This document shows positions 8,536-17,236 of a stretch of DNA of 64,000 bases, piece after piece. Where the stretch lies: contig JAOPYQ010000042.1 in the NCBI GenBank assembly GCA_025964555.1, forward strand, positions 60,529 through 124,528. Direction: 5' to 3'. The position numbers and the translations under genes were made by a program. Below the pieces are notes generated by a model. That model made no database searches. It had not been told where the DNA came from and worked only from the letters and a program-made list of their open reading frames with translations. Source of the stretch: Thermoleophilia bacterium. GTDB lineage: Bacteria; Actinomycetota; Thermoleophilia; Gaiellales; SKUG01. Numbering within the stretch: position 1 is the first letter of the stretch; each line of letters opens with the position of its first letter.

Positions 8536-8662
8536 AGCGTCCCTTCGGTAACCCGGCCACCTGGTCCGCTGGCGAGTGCCGCACGTTGCGCGACACCAAC
8601 CCAGCGAGCAGGCCCGTGGGCTTTGCGCCCTCGCGTCACCGCGAGTTTGCCCGTTCGAGGTT
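8536..8662 (-). promoter_or_regulatory. c-di-GMP-I (GEMM-I) riboswitch, downstream copy
   Basis: Read on the minus strand, this segment holds GGGCAAAC, a 6-bp stem closed by a GTGA tetraloop, GGGCGCAAAGCC, a long second arm, and GGCCGGGTTACCGAAGG. These are the hallmark conserved blocks of the GEMM-I/c-di-GMP-I aptamer, in order, with a GNRA tetraloop where the family has one. It directly follows the upstream copy and precedes the 27-residue ORF. Confidence 0.85.
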
Positions 8663-8785
8663 GCTCTCCATTCGGCAGCTCGGCTTCCTCGACGCCCGGA
8701 CCGCTCTCGCGGCTTCCGGTGGACGAGACCCGTGGCTTTGCGCCCCAGCCTCGCGGCTGGTTTGCCCTTTCGTGGTTCGAAAGGA
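8663..8785 (-). promoter_or_regulatory. c-di-GMP-I (GEMM-I) riboswitch, upstream copy
   Basis: On the minus strand this segment reads AAAGGGCAAACC, a 5-bp stem with a GCGA tetraloop, GGGGCGCAAAGCC, a second stem region, and GAAGCCGAGCTGCCGAATGG. These match the c-di-GMP-I aptamer consensus (GGGCAAACC, GCAAAGCC, then AGCNGGGNTNCCGA) though less perfectly at the 3' block than the downstream copy. An A/T-richer stretch (about 8790-8850) upstream is the likely promoter region. Two aptamers in tandem usually give a steeper response to the ligand. Confidence 0.82.
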
Positions 8786-9046
8786 TTTTCGGCACGAGCA
8801 CGTTGGAACTTGAGCAGGAATTGTGGATCAGGAAAAACGTCCGGCAAGGGTGTGAATCGTCACTCGCGCGCAAGATTCGCTGAACGATCCGGTCACGCCG
8901 CCACCTGCCGCCGAATGCCGCGTTGGGCGGTACGAATCGCGGTGAAGTCACGTCGTGCTGGCAACTCCTTCGACAACCGTTCCGCACCAGCGGTACGTTG
9001 CGCAGTGGAGATGTGTCAGTCGCCCGCCATGTCGCGTTCCGGCGTC

Positions 9047-9397
9047 TCAGCGCTCGAGGCGGAAGCGGCAGAACGGCGTGCGCAGCTTGCCGAGCGAGAC
9101 GTTGCCCGACCCGCCGACAGGCTCACCCTCGCCCGGGCGTCCATCGAGCACGTCGACGACCGGCCACGTGCGATAGCGAAGCTCGACATGGGCGTCGTCA
9201 CGGGCAACGATGTCGAAGTCGCCAATCGGCAGCCCCAGGAAATACGTGGTCCCGGACCGGCCGTCGTCGGCGAAGCGCTTCGTGAAGCCCGGCGGCAGCA
9301 CACCACCGCTTCGTCGCACCTGCCACTGCGGATTGCGTGCCGTGTCCGAATTCGCTCCCATGTCGCGAGGTGTTCCCCGCGACCGGCGCCGTGTCAC
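9047..9397 (-). CDS. Hypothetical 116-residue protein coupled to HD-GYP gene
   Basis: A soluble protein with no recognised domain; the C-terminal 90 residues look like a small beta-rich fold (TTYFLGLPIGDFDIV, AHVELRYRTWPV). The GTG start at 9397 overlaps the HD-GYP stop as GTGA, a classic coupling arrangement; an in-frame ATG at 9361 is the alternative. It shares an operon with the c-di-GMP phosphodiesterase-like gene and ends about 260 bp before the tandem riboswitches, on the same strand. A role in c-di-GMP signalling is only suggested by position. Confidence 0.65.
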   Translation of the reverse strand: MTRRRSRGTPRDMGANSDTARNPQWQVRRSGGVLPPGFTKRFADDGRSGTTYFLGLPIGDFDIVARDDAHVELRYRTWPVVDVLDGRPGEGEPVGGSGNVSLGKLRTPFCRFRLER

Positions 9398-10797
9398 ATG
9401 GTGCCCATGCGCTGCAGCATGGCGGCCGCCTCGCGCGGCGCGAGCGCGCTTCGATCGACGCGCGCCATGAGCTCGTTCAGGCGGGTGGTCGTCGCGAACT
9501 CCGAACCGCTCGCGAGACCGTAGTCGGCATCGCGCGTGGCCAGCACCCGGCGGAACGCCGCCACCAGGAACGGGTCGTGCTGCATGCCCTGGTTCTGCAC
9601 GAGGATGCGCTGCGCGAGCTCCGGGTGCATCGCGTCGCGATACGGTCGATCGCTCGTCATGGCGTTGTAGGCATCGGCAACCGCGATGATGCGTGCCTGC
9701 AGCGGGATGTCCGCGTCGCGGAGCTTGTCCGGGTAACCCTTGCCGTCGATGCGCTCGTGGTGATGACGCACGCCGGGCAGCACGTCGCGCAGGTGCGCGC
9801 TCGGGAGCAGGATCTGCTCCCCGATCTCCGGGTGCAGGCGGATCTCGTCGAACTCGTCGTCGGTGAGTGCCGCCGGCTTGCCCAGGATCGCGTCAGGCAC
9901 GGCGATCTTGCCGATGTCGTGCAGCAGCCCCGCCAGGTACGCCGCCTGCACGTCGCTCGGCTGCAGGCCGATCTCCGCCGCAAGGTCGCGACTGTAGACC
10001 GCGACCGCGATCGAGTGTCCAGCGCTGTACGGATCGCGCGCGTCGAGCGCGTTCACGAGCGATTCGGTGAGGCTCAGGTTCGCCGACTCCAGCTGCGAGT
10101 TGAGCTCGCGCTCGCGACCGAACTGGCGGATGAGGAACTGCGTCGCGACAAATGGCAGCGCGAGCAGCGTCAACGCGCTCAGCGGACCGGCTGCGTCGAG
10201 CCGGAACAGCGCGATCGCCGGCGTGAACAGCAGCGCCGCGGCGAGCATGAGCCGCCCGATCGGCACCGTCACCGCCGGAATCGGGATCCCACGCGAACGC
10301 GCCTCGGTCGCCCAGCCGAGGTTGACGAGCGAGCGCACCGTCGCGAACGCCACCACCGTCAGCACGCTCGGCAGCACCACCGCTCCATCGGAGGCAGCGC
10401 TCGACAGTTCCCACACGGTCGCCGCGACGCTCGTGGCGCACAGGTTCACCGCCAGGTCGAAGGAGTTCCAGTCGCGACGATTGAGCACGAGCCGTCCGAG
10501 CAGGCACGCGACCGCAGCCACGAGCCCGCCCGTTGCCGTCGCCGCCACCACCGCGAACGGCGCCGCGAAGTGCGCCGCGCTCACGCGCATGCCACGCTGC
10601 ACCCGTACCGCGAAGAGGTCGGCGAGGTTGCCGAGCAGCACGAGCGTCAGCACCATCCACGCATCGTCGAGGTGCACGGGCTGCTCGCCCATCGACCACA
10701 CGACGACGCTGACGATCGCGAACAGCCACACCGCGGGGCGGTACAGGCGCCACATACCGGGCGCGGGCGGATACGTCGATGTCGTGGCAGGGGCCAT
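9394..10797 (-). CDS. Membrane HD-GYP domain protein, probable c-di-GMP phosphodiesterase
   Basis: This 467-residue protein has an N-terminal membrane domain (about 25-225, six to seven hydrophobic helices), a short coiled linker (FGRERELNSQLESANLSL), then an HD-GYP domain: HD at 293-294 in LLHDIGKIAVPD, and HHERIDGKGYPD with GYP at about 354-356. HD-GYP enzymes hydrolyse c-di-GMP to pGpG/GMP. All the metal-binding motifs I can check are present, so it is likely active. The ATG at 10797 follows GGGGT; an in-frame ATG at 10809 is possible. It lies upstream of, and on the same strand as, two c-di-GMP riboswitches, making a local signalling module. Confidence 0.87.
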   Translation of the reverse strand: MAPATTSTYPPAPGMWRLYRPAVWLFAIVSVVVWSMGEQPVHLDDAWMVLTLVLLGNLADLFAVRVQRGMRVSAAHFAAPFAVVAATATGGLVAAVACLLGRLVLNRRDWNSFDLAVNLCATSVAATVWELSSAASDGAVVLPSVLTVVAFATVRSLVNLGWATEARSRGIPIPAVTVPIGRLMLAAALLFTPAIALFRLDAAGPLSALTLLALPFVATQFLIRQFGRERELNSQLESANLSLTESLVNALDARDPYSAGHSIAVAVYSRDLAAEIGLQPSDVQAAYLAGLLHDIGKIAVPDAILGKPAALTDDEFDEIRLHPEIGEQILLPSAHLRDVLPGVRHHHERIDGKGYPDKLRDADIPLQARIIAVADAYNAMTSDRPYRDAMHPELAQRILVQNQGMQHDPFLVAAFRRVLATRDADYGLASGSEFATTTRLNELMARVDRSALAPREAAAMLQRMGTM

Positions 10798-10966
10798 CGC
10801 ACCCCGCATCGGCGCGTCGCCGAGTCCGCTTGAGCATCCCACCCGCGCACGTGTGCGCCCGCGCGCCCACACGCACGGGGCGACGTGATCTAGGATGCCA
10901 GTACGCCGCCCGGCACAGGGCCGGATCCGCGGCGCACCGCACATTTTGTGACCCAGGAGCAGCACC

Positions 10967-12385
10967 ATGAGCGCCCATTACGACGTCCTCGTCATCGGAG
11001 CAGGACCTGGCGGCTACGTCGCCGGCATCCGCGCAGCACAGCTCGGCGCGAAGGTCGCCGTCGTCGATTCGCGCGACGTCCCCGGCGGAACCTGCCTCAA
11101 CGTCGGCTGCATCCCGACCAAGGCGCTCGTGCACTCGGCGTGGCTGCTCGACCACCTCAAGAAGGCAGAGACGTTCGGCGTCATGGCCTCCAACGTCGAA
11201 CTCGACTTCGGCAAGGCGACGCGCAACAAGAACAAGGTCGTCGAAGGCCTGACCCGCGGCGTCGGCGGCCTGCTCAAGGCCAACGGCATCGACTACCTCA
11301 ACGGCACCGCACAGTTCGTGGACGCCAACACGGTCTCGGTCAACGGCGACTCGATCACCTTCGACAAGGCGATCGTCGCCTCCGGCTCGTTGCCTGCCCG
11401 TCCCCCGATCCCGGGCATCGACGACCAGCGCTGCGTCGATTCGACCGGCATGCTCGCGCTCGAGGAGCAGCCGCGCCGTGTGCTCGTGCTCGGCGGAGGC
11501 GTCATCGGCTGCGAGTTCGCGAGCATCTACTCGTCGTTCGGCAGCGACGTGACGATCGTCGAGATGCTCCCGAACCTCATCCCGATGGAGGACGCCGACG
11601 CCGGCAAGGCGCTCGAGAAGGAGTTCAAGCGCAAGAAGGTCGCGCTGCAGCTCGGCTCGAAGGTCGAGCGCCTCGAGGGCACCGCCAGCGGCGTCACGGC
11701 GCACTTCACCGACGCGAAGGGCACGGCCGGCACCATCGAGGCCGACATCGTGCTCGTGTCGACCGGCCGCGTGCCGAACGTCAAGGACCTGAACCTCGAG
11801 GCAGCGGGCGTCTCCTACGACCCGCGCGGTGGCATCACCACCAACGAGGAGATGCGCACGAACGTCTCCAACATCTACGCCATCGGCGACGTCGCCGGCA
11901 AGTGGCAGCTCGCGCACACCGCGAGCCGCGAGGGCGAGGTCGCAGCCGAGAACGCGATGGGTCATCCCGCGCTCGTCGACTACAAGGCAGTGCCGCGCGT
12001 CGTGTACACCGAGCCCGAGATCGCAGCCGTCGGCCTCACGGAGACACAGGCACGCGAGGACTACGGCGACGACGTTCGCGTCGGCACCTTCCCGTTCGCC
12101 GCGAACAGTCGCGCGCAGATCTACGGCGACACGACCGGCTTCATCAAGGTCATCTACGAGGATCGCTGGCACGAGCTGCTCGGCGTCGTGATGGTCGGCG
12201 GCCACGTCAGCGACATGATCAGCGCCGGGGTCGTCGCCCTCGAGGCCGAGAGCACCGTCGAGACGATCGCGTTCTCCATCCAGGCACACCCGACGCTCGC
12301 CGAGAGCATCAAGGAAGCAGCGCTCGACGCGCTGGGCCAGGTCGTTCACATGCCGCCGAAGCGCAAGCCTGCAGGCGTTGCCTGA
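10967..12385 (+). CDS. lpdA: Dihydrolipoyl dehydrogenase (E3)
   Basis: E3 reoxidises the dihydrolipoyl arm of E2 and passes electrons to NAD. The 472 residues show the FAD-binding GAGPGG (11-16), the redox disulfide in GTCLNVGC (C43 and C48), a second dinucleotide-binding GGGVIGCEFASIY, the FAD motif NIYAIGDVAG, and the C-terminal dimer-interface AHPTLAE (H441, E446). The start ATG has AGGAGC upstream, so this gene carries a leader, unlike E1. It is divergent from the HD-GYP gene and completes the PDH set begun at 729. Confidence 0.95.
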   Translation: MSAHYDVLVIGAGPGGYVAGIRAAQLGAKVAVVDSRDVPGGTCLNVGCIPTKALVHSAWLLDHLKKAETFGVMASNVELDFGKATRNKNKVVEGLTRGVGGLLKANGIDYLNGTAQFVDANTVSVNGDSITFDKAIVASGSLPARPPIPGIDDQRCVDSTGMLALEEQPRRVLVLGGGVIGCEFASIYSSFGSDVTIVEMLPNLIPMEDADAGKALEKEFKRKKVALQLGSKVERLEGTASGVTAHFTDAKGTAGTIEADIVLVSTGRVPNVKDLNLEAAGVSYDPRGGITTNEEMRTNVSNIYAIGDVAGKWQLAHTASREGEVAAENAMGHPALVDYKAVPRVVYTEPEIAAVGLTETQAREDYGDDVRVGTFPFAANSRAQIYGDTTGFIKVIYEDRWHELLGVVMVGGHVSDMISAGVVALEAESTVETIAFSIQAHPTLAESIKEAALDALGQVVHMPPKRKPAGVA

Positions 12386-12457
12386 CCTCACCACGCGCCT
12401 GCCCGCCGGCAGCCGCACAGTGAGCGCGTGTGACGAGTTCGCCCCTCGGGTAGCGAC

Positions 12458-12484
12458 CCTCCAGCAGGATTGATCGGCTGGAGG
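12458..12484 (+). promoter_or_regulatory. Hairpin masking the ribosome site of the next gene
   Basis: CCTCCAGC (12458-12465) is perfectly complementary to GCTGGAGG (12477-12484). The right arm contains GGAGG, the Shine-Dalgarno site of the GTG at 12493. Folding would hide the site, which suggests translational control of the small basic protein. Confidence 0.4.
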
Positions 12485-12492
12485 ATGTCTCG

Positions 12493-12741
12493 GTGCGCAA
12501 CAAGGGCAAGTACGCGGCGATCGGCTACGTGGTGAGCAAGTTCGTGCTCCCGGTGGCCAAGCGCCAGGCGAAGAAGTCGGCCAAGCGCAAGGCGAAGGGC
12601 GCCGTGACCGGCACCGCGAACGTCGCGAAGCGACACCCCGCACGCACGAGCGTCGCGGTCGGGGCTGCCGCCGGCGCGATCGGCTGGCTCGCCACCCGAG
12701 GTCGCCGCAACGGCGGCACGAGCTCCGGCGACGACGCCTAG
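12493..12741 (+). CDS. Small Lys/Arg-rich protein with hydrophobic C-terminal helix
   Basis: An 82-residue protein with a strongly basic central third (KRQAKKSAKRKAKG), an amphipathic or hydrophobic N-terminal segment (YAAIGYVVSKFVLPVA) and a second hydrophobic stretch (SVAVGAAAGAIGWLA, about 53-67). It could sit at the membrane or bind nucleic acid; I recognise no family. The GTG start is supported by GGAGG nine bases upstream. Its stop overlaps the convergent TfoX-like gene by 4 bp. Confidence 0.65.
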   Translation: MRNKGKYAAIGYVVSKFVLPVAKRQAKKSAKRKAKGAVTGTANVAKRHPARTSVAVGAAAGAIGWLATRGRRNGGTSSGDDA

Positions 12742-13073
12742 ACCGGAGCTGCCGCCGCCTCGTACGCCCACGCGCACGCGAGGTCGGGATCGTCGAGCAC
12801 GCTGTCAGGCACCTCGTGGTACTGCATGACGGTGCTGCGCCCGTCGGCCCGGCGATAGTGGAACGGGCGCGACCCGGCGGCGATGTACTTCGTGACCGTC
12901 GCACCATTGGTGCGGAAGTACGCGACGCCGTCGTGGACCAGCCCGAAGATGCGGTCCTCGAGATACAGCCCCCAGGTTCCGAACAGGCGTTTCGCCACGA
13001 TCGGACCCATCGGTGTCAGCAAATCGATCATGTGACGCGTGGCGTCATCGACCGTGCCTTCGACCTCGGACAT
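12738..13073 (-). CDS. TfoX N-terminal domain family protein
   Basis: A 111-residue protein that matches the TfoX N-terminal domain pattern: a helical start, MIDLLTPMGPIVAKRLFGTWGLYLEDRIFGLV, then a beta region with VAYFRTNGATVTKYIAAGSRPF. Single-domain members are common in Actinomycetota and of unknown function; full-length TfoX is a competence regulator in Gammaproteobacteria, which should not be carried over here. The ATG at 13073 follows GGGGAAGGG. The stop overlaps the convergent small basic protein gene. Confidence 0.8.
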   Translation of the reverse strand: MSEVEGTVDDATRHMIDLLTPMGPIVAKRLFGTWGLYLEDRIFGLVHDGVAYFRTNGATVTKYIAAGSRPFHYRRADGRSTVMQYHEVPDSVLDDPDLACAWAYEAAAAPV

Positions 13074-13198
13074 GCGTTCGCCCTTCCCCGTTCCCAGGGA
13101 ACGCGCGCAGGCGTCGACGTCCATCGCCCTGCTGCTGGTGCGCTCCCTGCGAGCACACCCCCCGGCGCACCCGACCCACGACCTATGATCGGGAAGAT

Positions 13199-13223
13199 GT
13201 AAGCGATCCTTGAGGATCGTTAC
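13199..13223. terminator. Hairpin between TfoX-like and helicase genes
   Basis: GTAAGCGATCC (13199-13209) pairs with GGATCGTTAC (13214-13223) with one bulged base and a TTGA loop. It lies downstream of the helicase gene (minus strand, stop at 13278) and probably ends that transcript. The remaining bases of 13074-13277 show no gene I can support. Confidence 0.5.
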
Positions 13224-13277
13224 GGCAACCGAACCGATGCTGGAGGCTCGAACGGGTCGCGGGACCCACGCGTCGTT

Positions 13278-14528
13278 TCAGCGTCGCGGTCCGGGGCGCT
13301 TGTGCGTGTGGATCTGCTTCGATCCCCAGCCGGCGAGGCGGCGCGTGCCGCCCGAGCCCTTGCTGTTGTATGCCATGCGCGGCGGGATGATGCGCAGGCC
13401 GGCGGCCAGGTAGTCCTCTTCGAGGCCGAGGTCCTCGGCGACCCGACCCATCACGTACTCGTCCTCGTCAGCGATCAGGCACGTCGCGACGCCCTTGCGT
13501 CCAGCACGGCCGGTTCGACCGGAGCGGTGCACGTAGTCGGCGCGATCATCGGGCGCGTCGAAGTGGACGACGTGCGTGATGTCGTCCAGGTCGAGGCCGC
13601 GCGCGGCGACGTCGGTGGCGACAAGCATCTTGAGCTCGCCGCGCTCGAACTTCGCGAGCGTCTTCTCGCGGACGTTCTGCGGCATGTCGCCGTGCATCGC
13701 CTCGGTCGGGATCCCCTTGTTGTTGAGGTCCCGATTGAGCGAGTCGGCGCCGCGCTTGGTGCGCGAGAAGATGAGTGTCAGGCCGGGGGTGTCGCGATCG
13801 GCCTCGAGCAGGTCCATGAGCGTCTGCATCTTGGTGCCGCGCCCGACCTTGATGAAGCGGTGTTCGATGTTGTGCTCTTCGCCCTCGGGGCGCGCGACCT
13901 CGTAGCGATGCGGCTCCTGCGTGTAGCGCTTGGCGATGCGACCCGCGCGACCATCGAGCGTTGCGCTGAAGAACATCGTGTGGCGACCCTCCTTCGGGAT
14001 CGCAGCTTCGATGCGGTCGGTCTGCGGCTGGAAGCCCATGTCGAGCATCCGGTCGGCCTCGTCGAGGACGAGCATCGACACGTTCGACAGGTCGAGCAGG
14101 CGACGCTCCATGAGGTCGAGCAGTCGGCCCGGCGTCGCCACGATCACGTGGGCGCCTACGGCACGCTTGGCCTGCGTCTCGAGGTTGGTGCCACCGTAGA
14201 CCGGCGCCGCGTCGATGTCCGTCGCGGCGAGCAGGATCTCGAACTCTTCCATCACCTGGACGCACAGCTCGCGCGTCGGCACGAGCACGATCGCGCTCGG
14301 CGTCGGCATGTCCGCGTGGATCCGCTCGATGATCGGGATCGCGAAGGCGAAGGTCTTGCCGGAGCCGGTCGGCGCCTTGGCAAGAACGTCCCGGCCACCC
14401 AGCGCGTCCTCGAGGACGAGCGTCTGGATCGGGAAGGTCATCTCGATGCCCTTGGCAGCGAGAGCTTCGATGGTCTGGTCCGAGATGCCGGGGATCTCGT
14501 CGAATCGGCGGGGTTCAGGTGCGCTCAC
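13278..14528 (-). CDS. DEAD-box ATP-dependent RNA helicase
   Basis: A 416-residue RNA helicase with the full motif set: Q motif FPIQ (33-36), Walker A APTGSGKT (52-59), PTREL (84-88), TPGR, Walker B DEAD (156-159), SAT (188-190), and HRSGRTGRAG near 343. It unwinds short RNA duplexes in ribosome assembly or mRNA turnover. The C-terminal tail is short and ends in a basic HKRPGPRR. The GTG start has TAGTCT at 14541-14536, seven bases upstream, so the message looks leaderless. Confidence 0.93.
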   Translation of the reverse strand: MSAPEPRRFDEIPGISDQTIEALAAKGIEMTFPIQTLVLEDALGGRDVLAKAPTGSGKTFAFAIPIIERIHADMPTPSAIVLVPTRELCVQVMEEFEILLAATDIDAAPVYGGTNLETQAKRAVGAHVIVATPGRLLDLMERRLLDLSNVSMLVLDEADRMLDMGFQPQTDRIEAAIPKEGRHTMFFSATLDGRAGRIAKRYTQEPHRYEVARPEGEEHNIEHRFIKVGRGTKMQTLMDLLEADRDTPGLTLIFSRTKRGADSLNRDLNNKGIPTEAMHGDMPQNVREKTLAKFERGELKMLVATDVAARGLDLDDITHVVHFDAPDDRADYVHRSGRTGRAGRKGVATCLIADEDEYVMGRVAEDLGLEEDYLAAGLRIIPPRMAYNSKGSGGTRRLAGWGSKQIHTHKRPGPRR

Positions 14529-14613
14529 ACGCGTGAGACTATCAGCCGAACCCCGGGGATCGCATCAGACCCCGTCCCTCGGCCATTCGAGCGAGCTCGA
14601 TGGCACGCGTCAG

Positions 14614-17235
14614 TCATTCGGTCGCGATCGCCTGCAGCACGTCCGTGCGGGCCGCGCGCCGCGCCGGGAACACCGCCGCGAGCAGCCCGGCAATGATGCC
14701 GAGCCCGAGCACGGCCACGAGCGGAACGGCGTTCACCGCGAACTCGAAGCCCTCGTCCTTGAGCGCCGTCACGAGCGCCCAGCCGGCCGCGAGGCCCACC
14801 AGCACACCGACGATCGCGCCGAACAACGCCACGAGGATCGCCTCGGTGCGAATGATGCGCCGCATCTGTCGCCGCGTCGCCCCGACCGCGCGCAGCAGGC
14901 CGATCTCGCGCGTGCGCTCGAACACGTTGAGCGCCAGCGTGTTGCCGATGCCGAACAGCGCGATGATGAGCGACAGGCTCAGCATGCCGAAGACGAGGCC
15001 CAGGATCGGTGCGAGCTGGTCGCGGAACGTGTCGCGCAGGGCTTCCGTGTCCTGGATCTTCAGGTACGCGCCGTCCGTCCCGAGATCCTTGCTGATCGCA
15101 TCCGACACCTTGCTCGCGCTGCGCCCGTCCTCGACGGAGACGTACGTGAACGCCGGTGCCTGCACCGCGGGCGCCTGCAGTTCGTCGAACGCTTCCTTGG
15201 TGATGATCGCCGGCGCGCCCACGAACTCGTTGGGCTCGTAGATGCCGACGACCTCGAACTTCCGGTCCTGGTCGGTCGAGAACGCGAAGCGTGCGGTGTC
15301 GCCGACCTTCCACTTCTGGTCCTTGGCGATGTCCTCGTCGACGAGGACGCCACCATCGCCCGGCTCACCTTCGCCGTCGACGACCTGGAGCTTGATCGCA
15401 CCGTCCTCCTGGAGCACGGGCTCGTCGAACGCCGTGATGATCTTCGCCTCGTCGGCATCGAACTTCGACCCGATCGACGCGCCGCCGTAGTACTGGCTGG
15501 CGACCGACTCGACCCCGTCGACCTGCTTGATTTCCTCGAGGTCGTCCTGGTCGACGTAGCCGTAGCCGGAGGAGAGCGCCGCGGAGTTGTAGACCGTGAT
15601 GTCGGACCCGAGCGTGCGATCAATCTCCGCGTCGACGGTCTTCTCGAGCGACGCCTGGAACACGAGCACGAGCGCCGCGAGCGCCAGGCCGATCATGAGC
15701 GCCGACGCGGTGGTCGCCGAGCGCGCCCGGTTGCGCAGCACGTTGCCGGTGGCGAGCTTGCCCGCCGTGCCCCACGCGAAGATCGGCGACAGCACCTTGG
15801 TGACGGGCAGGATGAAGATGCGCGAGAGCAGCGCGATGCCGATGATCGCGAGCGCGAAGCCGCCGCCGATCGCCGACAGTGTCTCGGACACGCTCGCGTC
15901 CTCGACCTGGAATCCACGCAGGACCAGCAGGCTTCCGCCGACGAGCAGCAGCGTGCCGAACGCGGGCGCCTTCCATCCGCGACCGGCGTGCGCCGGGTTC
16001 GCGCGCAGCGCCTCGAGTGGTGACAGTCGCGACGCGCGCACTGCGGGGATCACCGAAGCGACGAGCGTCACGATCACGCCGACCAGGTACGACGCGACGA
16101 TCGTGCGCGTGCGAAGCGGGAAGTCCGCCCCGGGCAGGTCGAAGCCCACCGCGCCGAGGATCTCGCGCAGCGCCGTGGCGATCCCGTAGCCGGCGATGAT
16201 GCCGAGCGTGGAGGCGACGATGCCGGTGATGAGCGCCTCGAGCACGACGATGCCGAGCACCTGGCGACGGCTCGCACCGATCGCGCGCAGCAGACCGATC
16301 TCGCGCGTGCGCTGGCCGACGAGGATCGTGAACGTGTTGAAGATCGTGAACGCGCCGACGAACACCGCGACGGCGGCAAAACCGAGGATGACGTTCTGGA
16401 TGATCGACAGGAAGCTGTTGTCGATCGACTCGGTCTGCTCGTTCGTGAACTCCTTGCCGGTGATCGCGTCGTACCTGTCACCGATCGTGGCGCGCACGCG
16501 ATTGCGCAGCTCGACCTGGTTGATGCCCTCGTCCGCCTTCACCTCGACCGCGCTGAAGCGGTCGCCCATGTCGAAGAGCTCCTGTGCGCGGCTCGTCTCG
16601 AACACCGTGATCGTGGCACCGTTGAGGTTGTTGGACTCGCCGAACTTGACCACTCCCGAGACGGTGAACTCCTCGACCTTGCGACCGCCCTGCGTCAGCA
16701 CGCGGACGTCGTCACCAAGCTGGAACTTCCCGGTCTCCATGACGGTCGCGTCGAGCAGCACCTCGTCGCGCTTCGGTGCCTTCCCCTTGACCAGTCGCAG
16801 CGCGCCGATGTCCTCGGCCTCGGCGACCCAGTTCGCACCGAACGCAGGTGCGCCGCCGTTCTGGATCGGCTTGCCCTGCTTGTCGAGCACGGTCGCGCCG
16901 AACTCGAAGATGCTGCCGGCGACCTGGTCGACGCCCTCGAGGTCCTTGACCTGCTCGATCACGGTCGGCGGCACGCCCACGCGTGCCAGGTCGATGGTGA
17001 TCGTGCCGGGCGCGGAGGTCGCCTGCTTCTCGACGAGCTCCTTGTACTCCTCGCTCTGGATGTGCACGTCGATGCCGCGCGACGCCTCGGTGAAGAGGCT
17101 GTCGAACGAGTCGCGCATCGAGTCGGTGAGGAAGAACGCGCCGGCGACGAAGCCGACTCCGAGCACGACGGCGATGCTGGTCAGCAGCAGGCGGAGCTTG
17201 CGGGCGAGGACGCCCTTGATCGCGACGCGCAACAT
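14614..17235 (-). CDS. FtsX/MacB-type ABC transporter permease
   Basis: An 873-residue permease with an N-terminal helix (about 10-35), a large extracytoplasmic MacB-type periplasmic core, three FtsX helices (near 280-400), a second long extracytoplasmic region, and a final FtsX block (about 720-860) with FERTREIGLLRAVGATRRQM. The same TREIGLLRAIGASRRQV motif occurs in the first block. This duplicated layout is typical of large Gram-positive FtsX exporters that move lipids, peptides or drugs. Its start codon is one base from the stop of the ATPase gene (TGACATG), so the two are translationally coupled. The substrate is unknown. Confidence 0.92.
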   Translation of the reverse strand: MLRVAIKGVLARKLRLLLTSIAVVLGVGFVAGAFFLTDSMRDSFDSLFTEASRGIDVHIQSEEYKELVEKQATSAPGTITIDLARVGVPPTVIEQVKDLEGVDQVAGSIFEFGATVLDKQGKPIQNGGAPAFGANWVAEAEDIGALRLVKGKAPKRDEVLLDATVMETGKFQLGDDVRVLTQGGRKVEEFTVSGVVKFGESNNLNGATITVFETSRAQELFDMGDRFSAVEVKADEGINQVELRNRVRATIGDRYDAITGKEFTNEQTESIDNSFLSIIQNVILGFAAVAVFVGAFTIFNTFTILVGQRTREIGLLRAIGASRRQVLGIVVLEALITGIVASTLGIIAGYGIATALREILGAVGFDLPGADFPLRTRTIVASYLVGVIVTLVASVIPAVRASRLSPLEALRANPAHAGRGWKAPAFGTLLLVGGSLLVLRGFQVEDASVSETLSAIGGGFALAIIGIALLSRIFILPVTKVLSPIFAWGTAGKLATGNVLRNRARSATTASALMIGLALAALVLVFQASLEKTVDAEIDRTLGSDITVYNSAALSSGYGYVDQDDLEEIKQVDGVESVASQYYGGASIGSKFDADEAKIITAFDEPVLQEDGAIKLQVVDGEGEPGDGGVLVDEDIAKDQKWKVGDTARFAFSTDQDRKFEVVGIYEPNEFVGAPAIITKEAFDELQAPAVQAPAFTYVSVEDGRSASKVSDAISKDLGTDGAYLKIQDTEALRDTFRDQLAPILGLVFGMLSLSLIIALFGIGNTLALNVFERTREIGLLRAVGATRRQMRRIIRTEAILVALFGAIVGVLVGLAAGWALVTALKDEGFEFAVNAVPLVAVLGLGIIAGLLAAVFPARRAARTDVLQAIATE

Positions 17236-17236
17236 G

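Noticed and set aside
9893..12907. A 1004-codon open frame on the minus strand over lpdA and the HD-GYP gene
   Set aside because: It overlaps two genes with complete catalytic motifs; the translation is Arg-rich and featureless.
12738..13073. Annotation of the TfoX-N protein as a competence regulator
   Set aside because: Only the N-terminal domain is present and no competence genes are adjacent; transferring the gammaproteobacterial role is not justified.
13210..13413. A 67-codon plus-strand frame over the helicase 3' end
   Set aside because: No ribosome site, overlaps the helicase stop, composition like a shadow frame.
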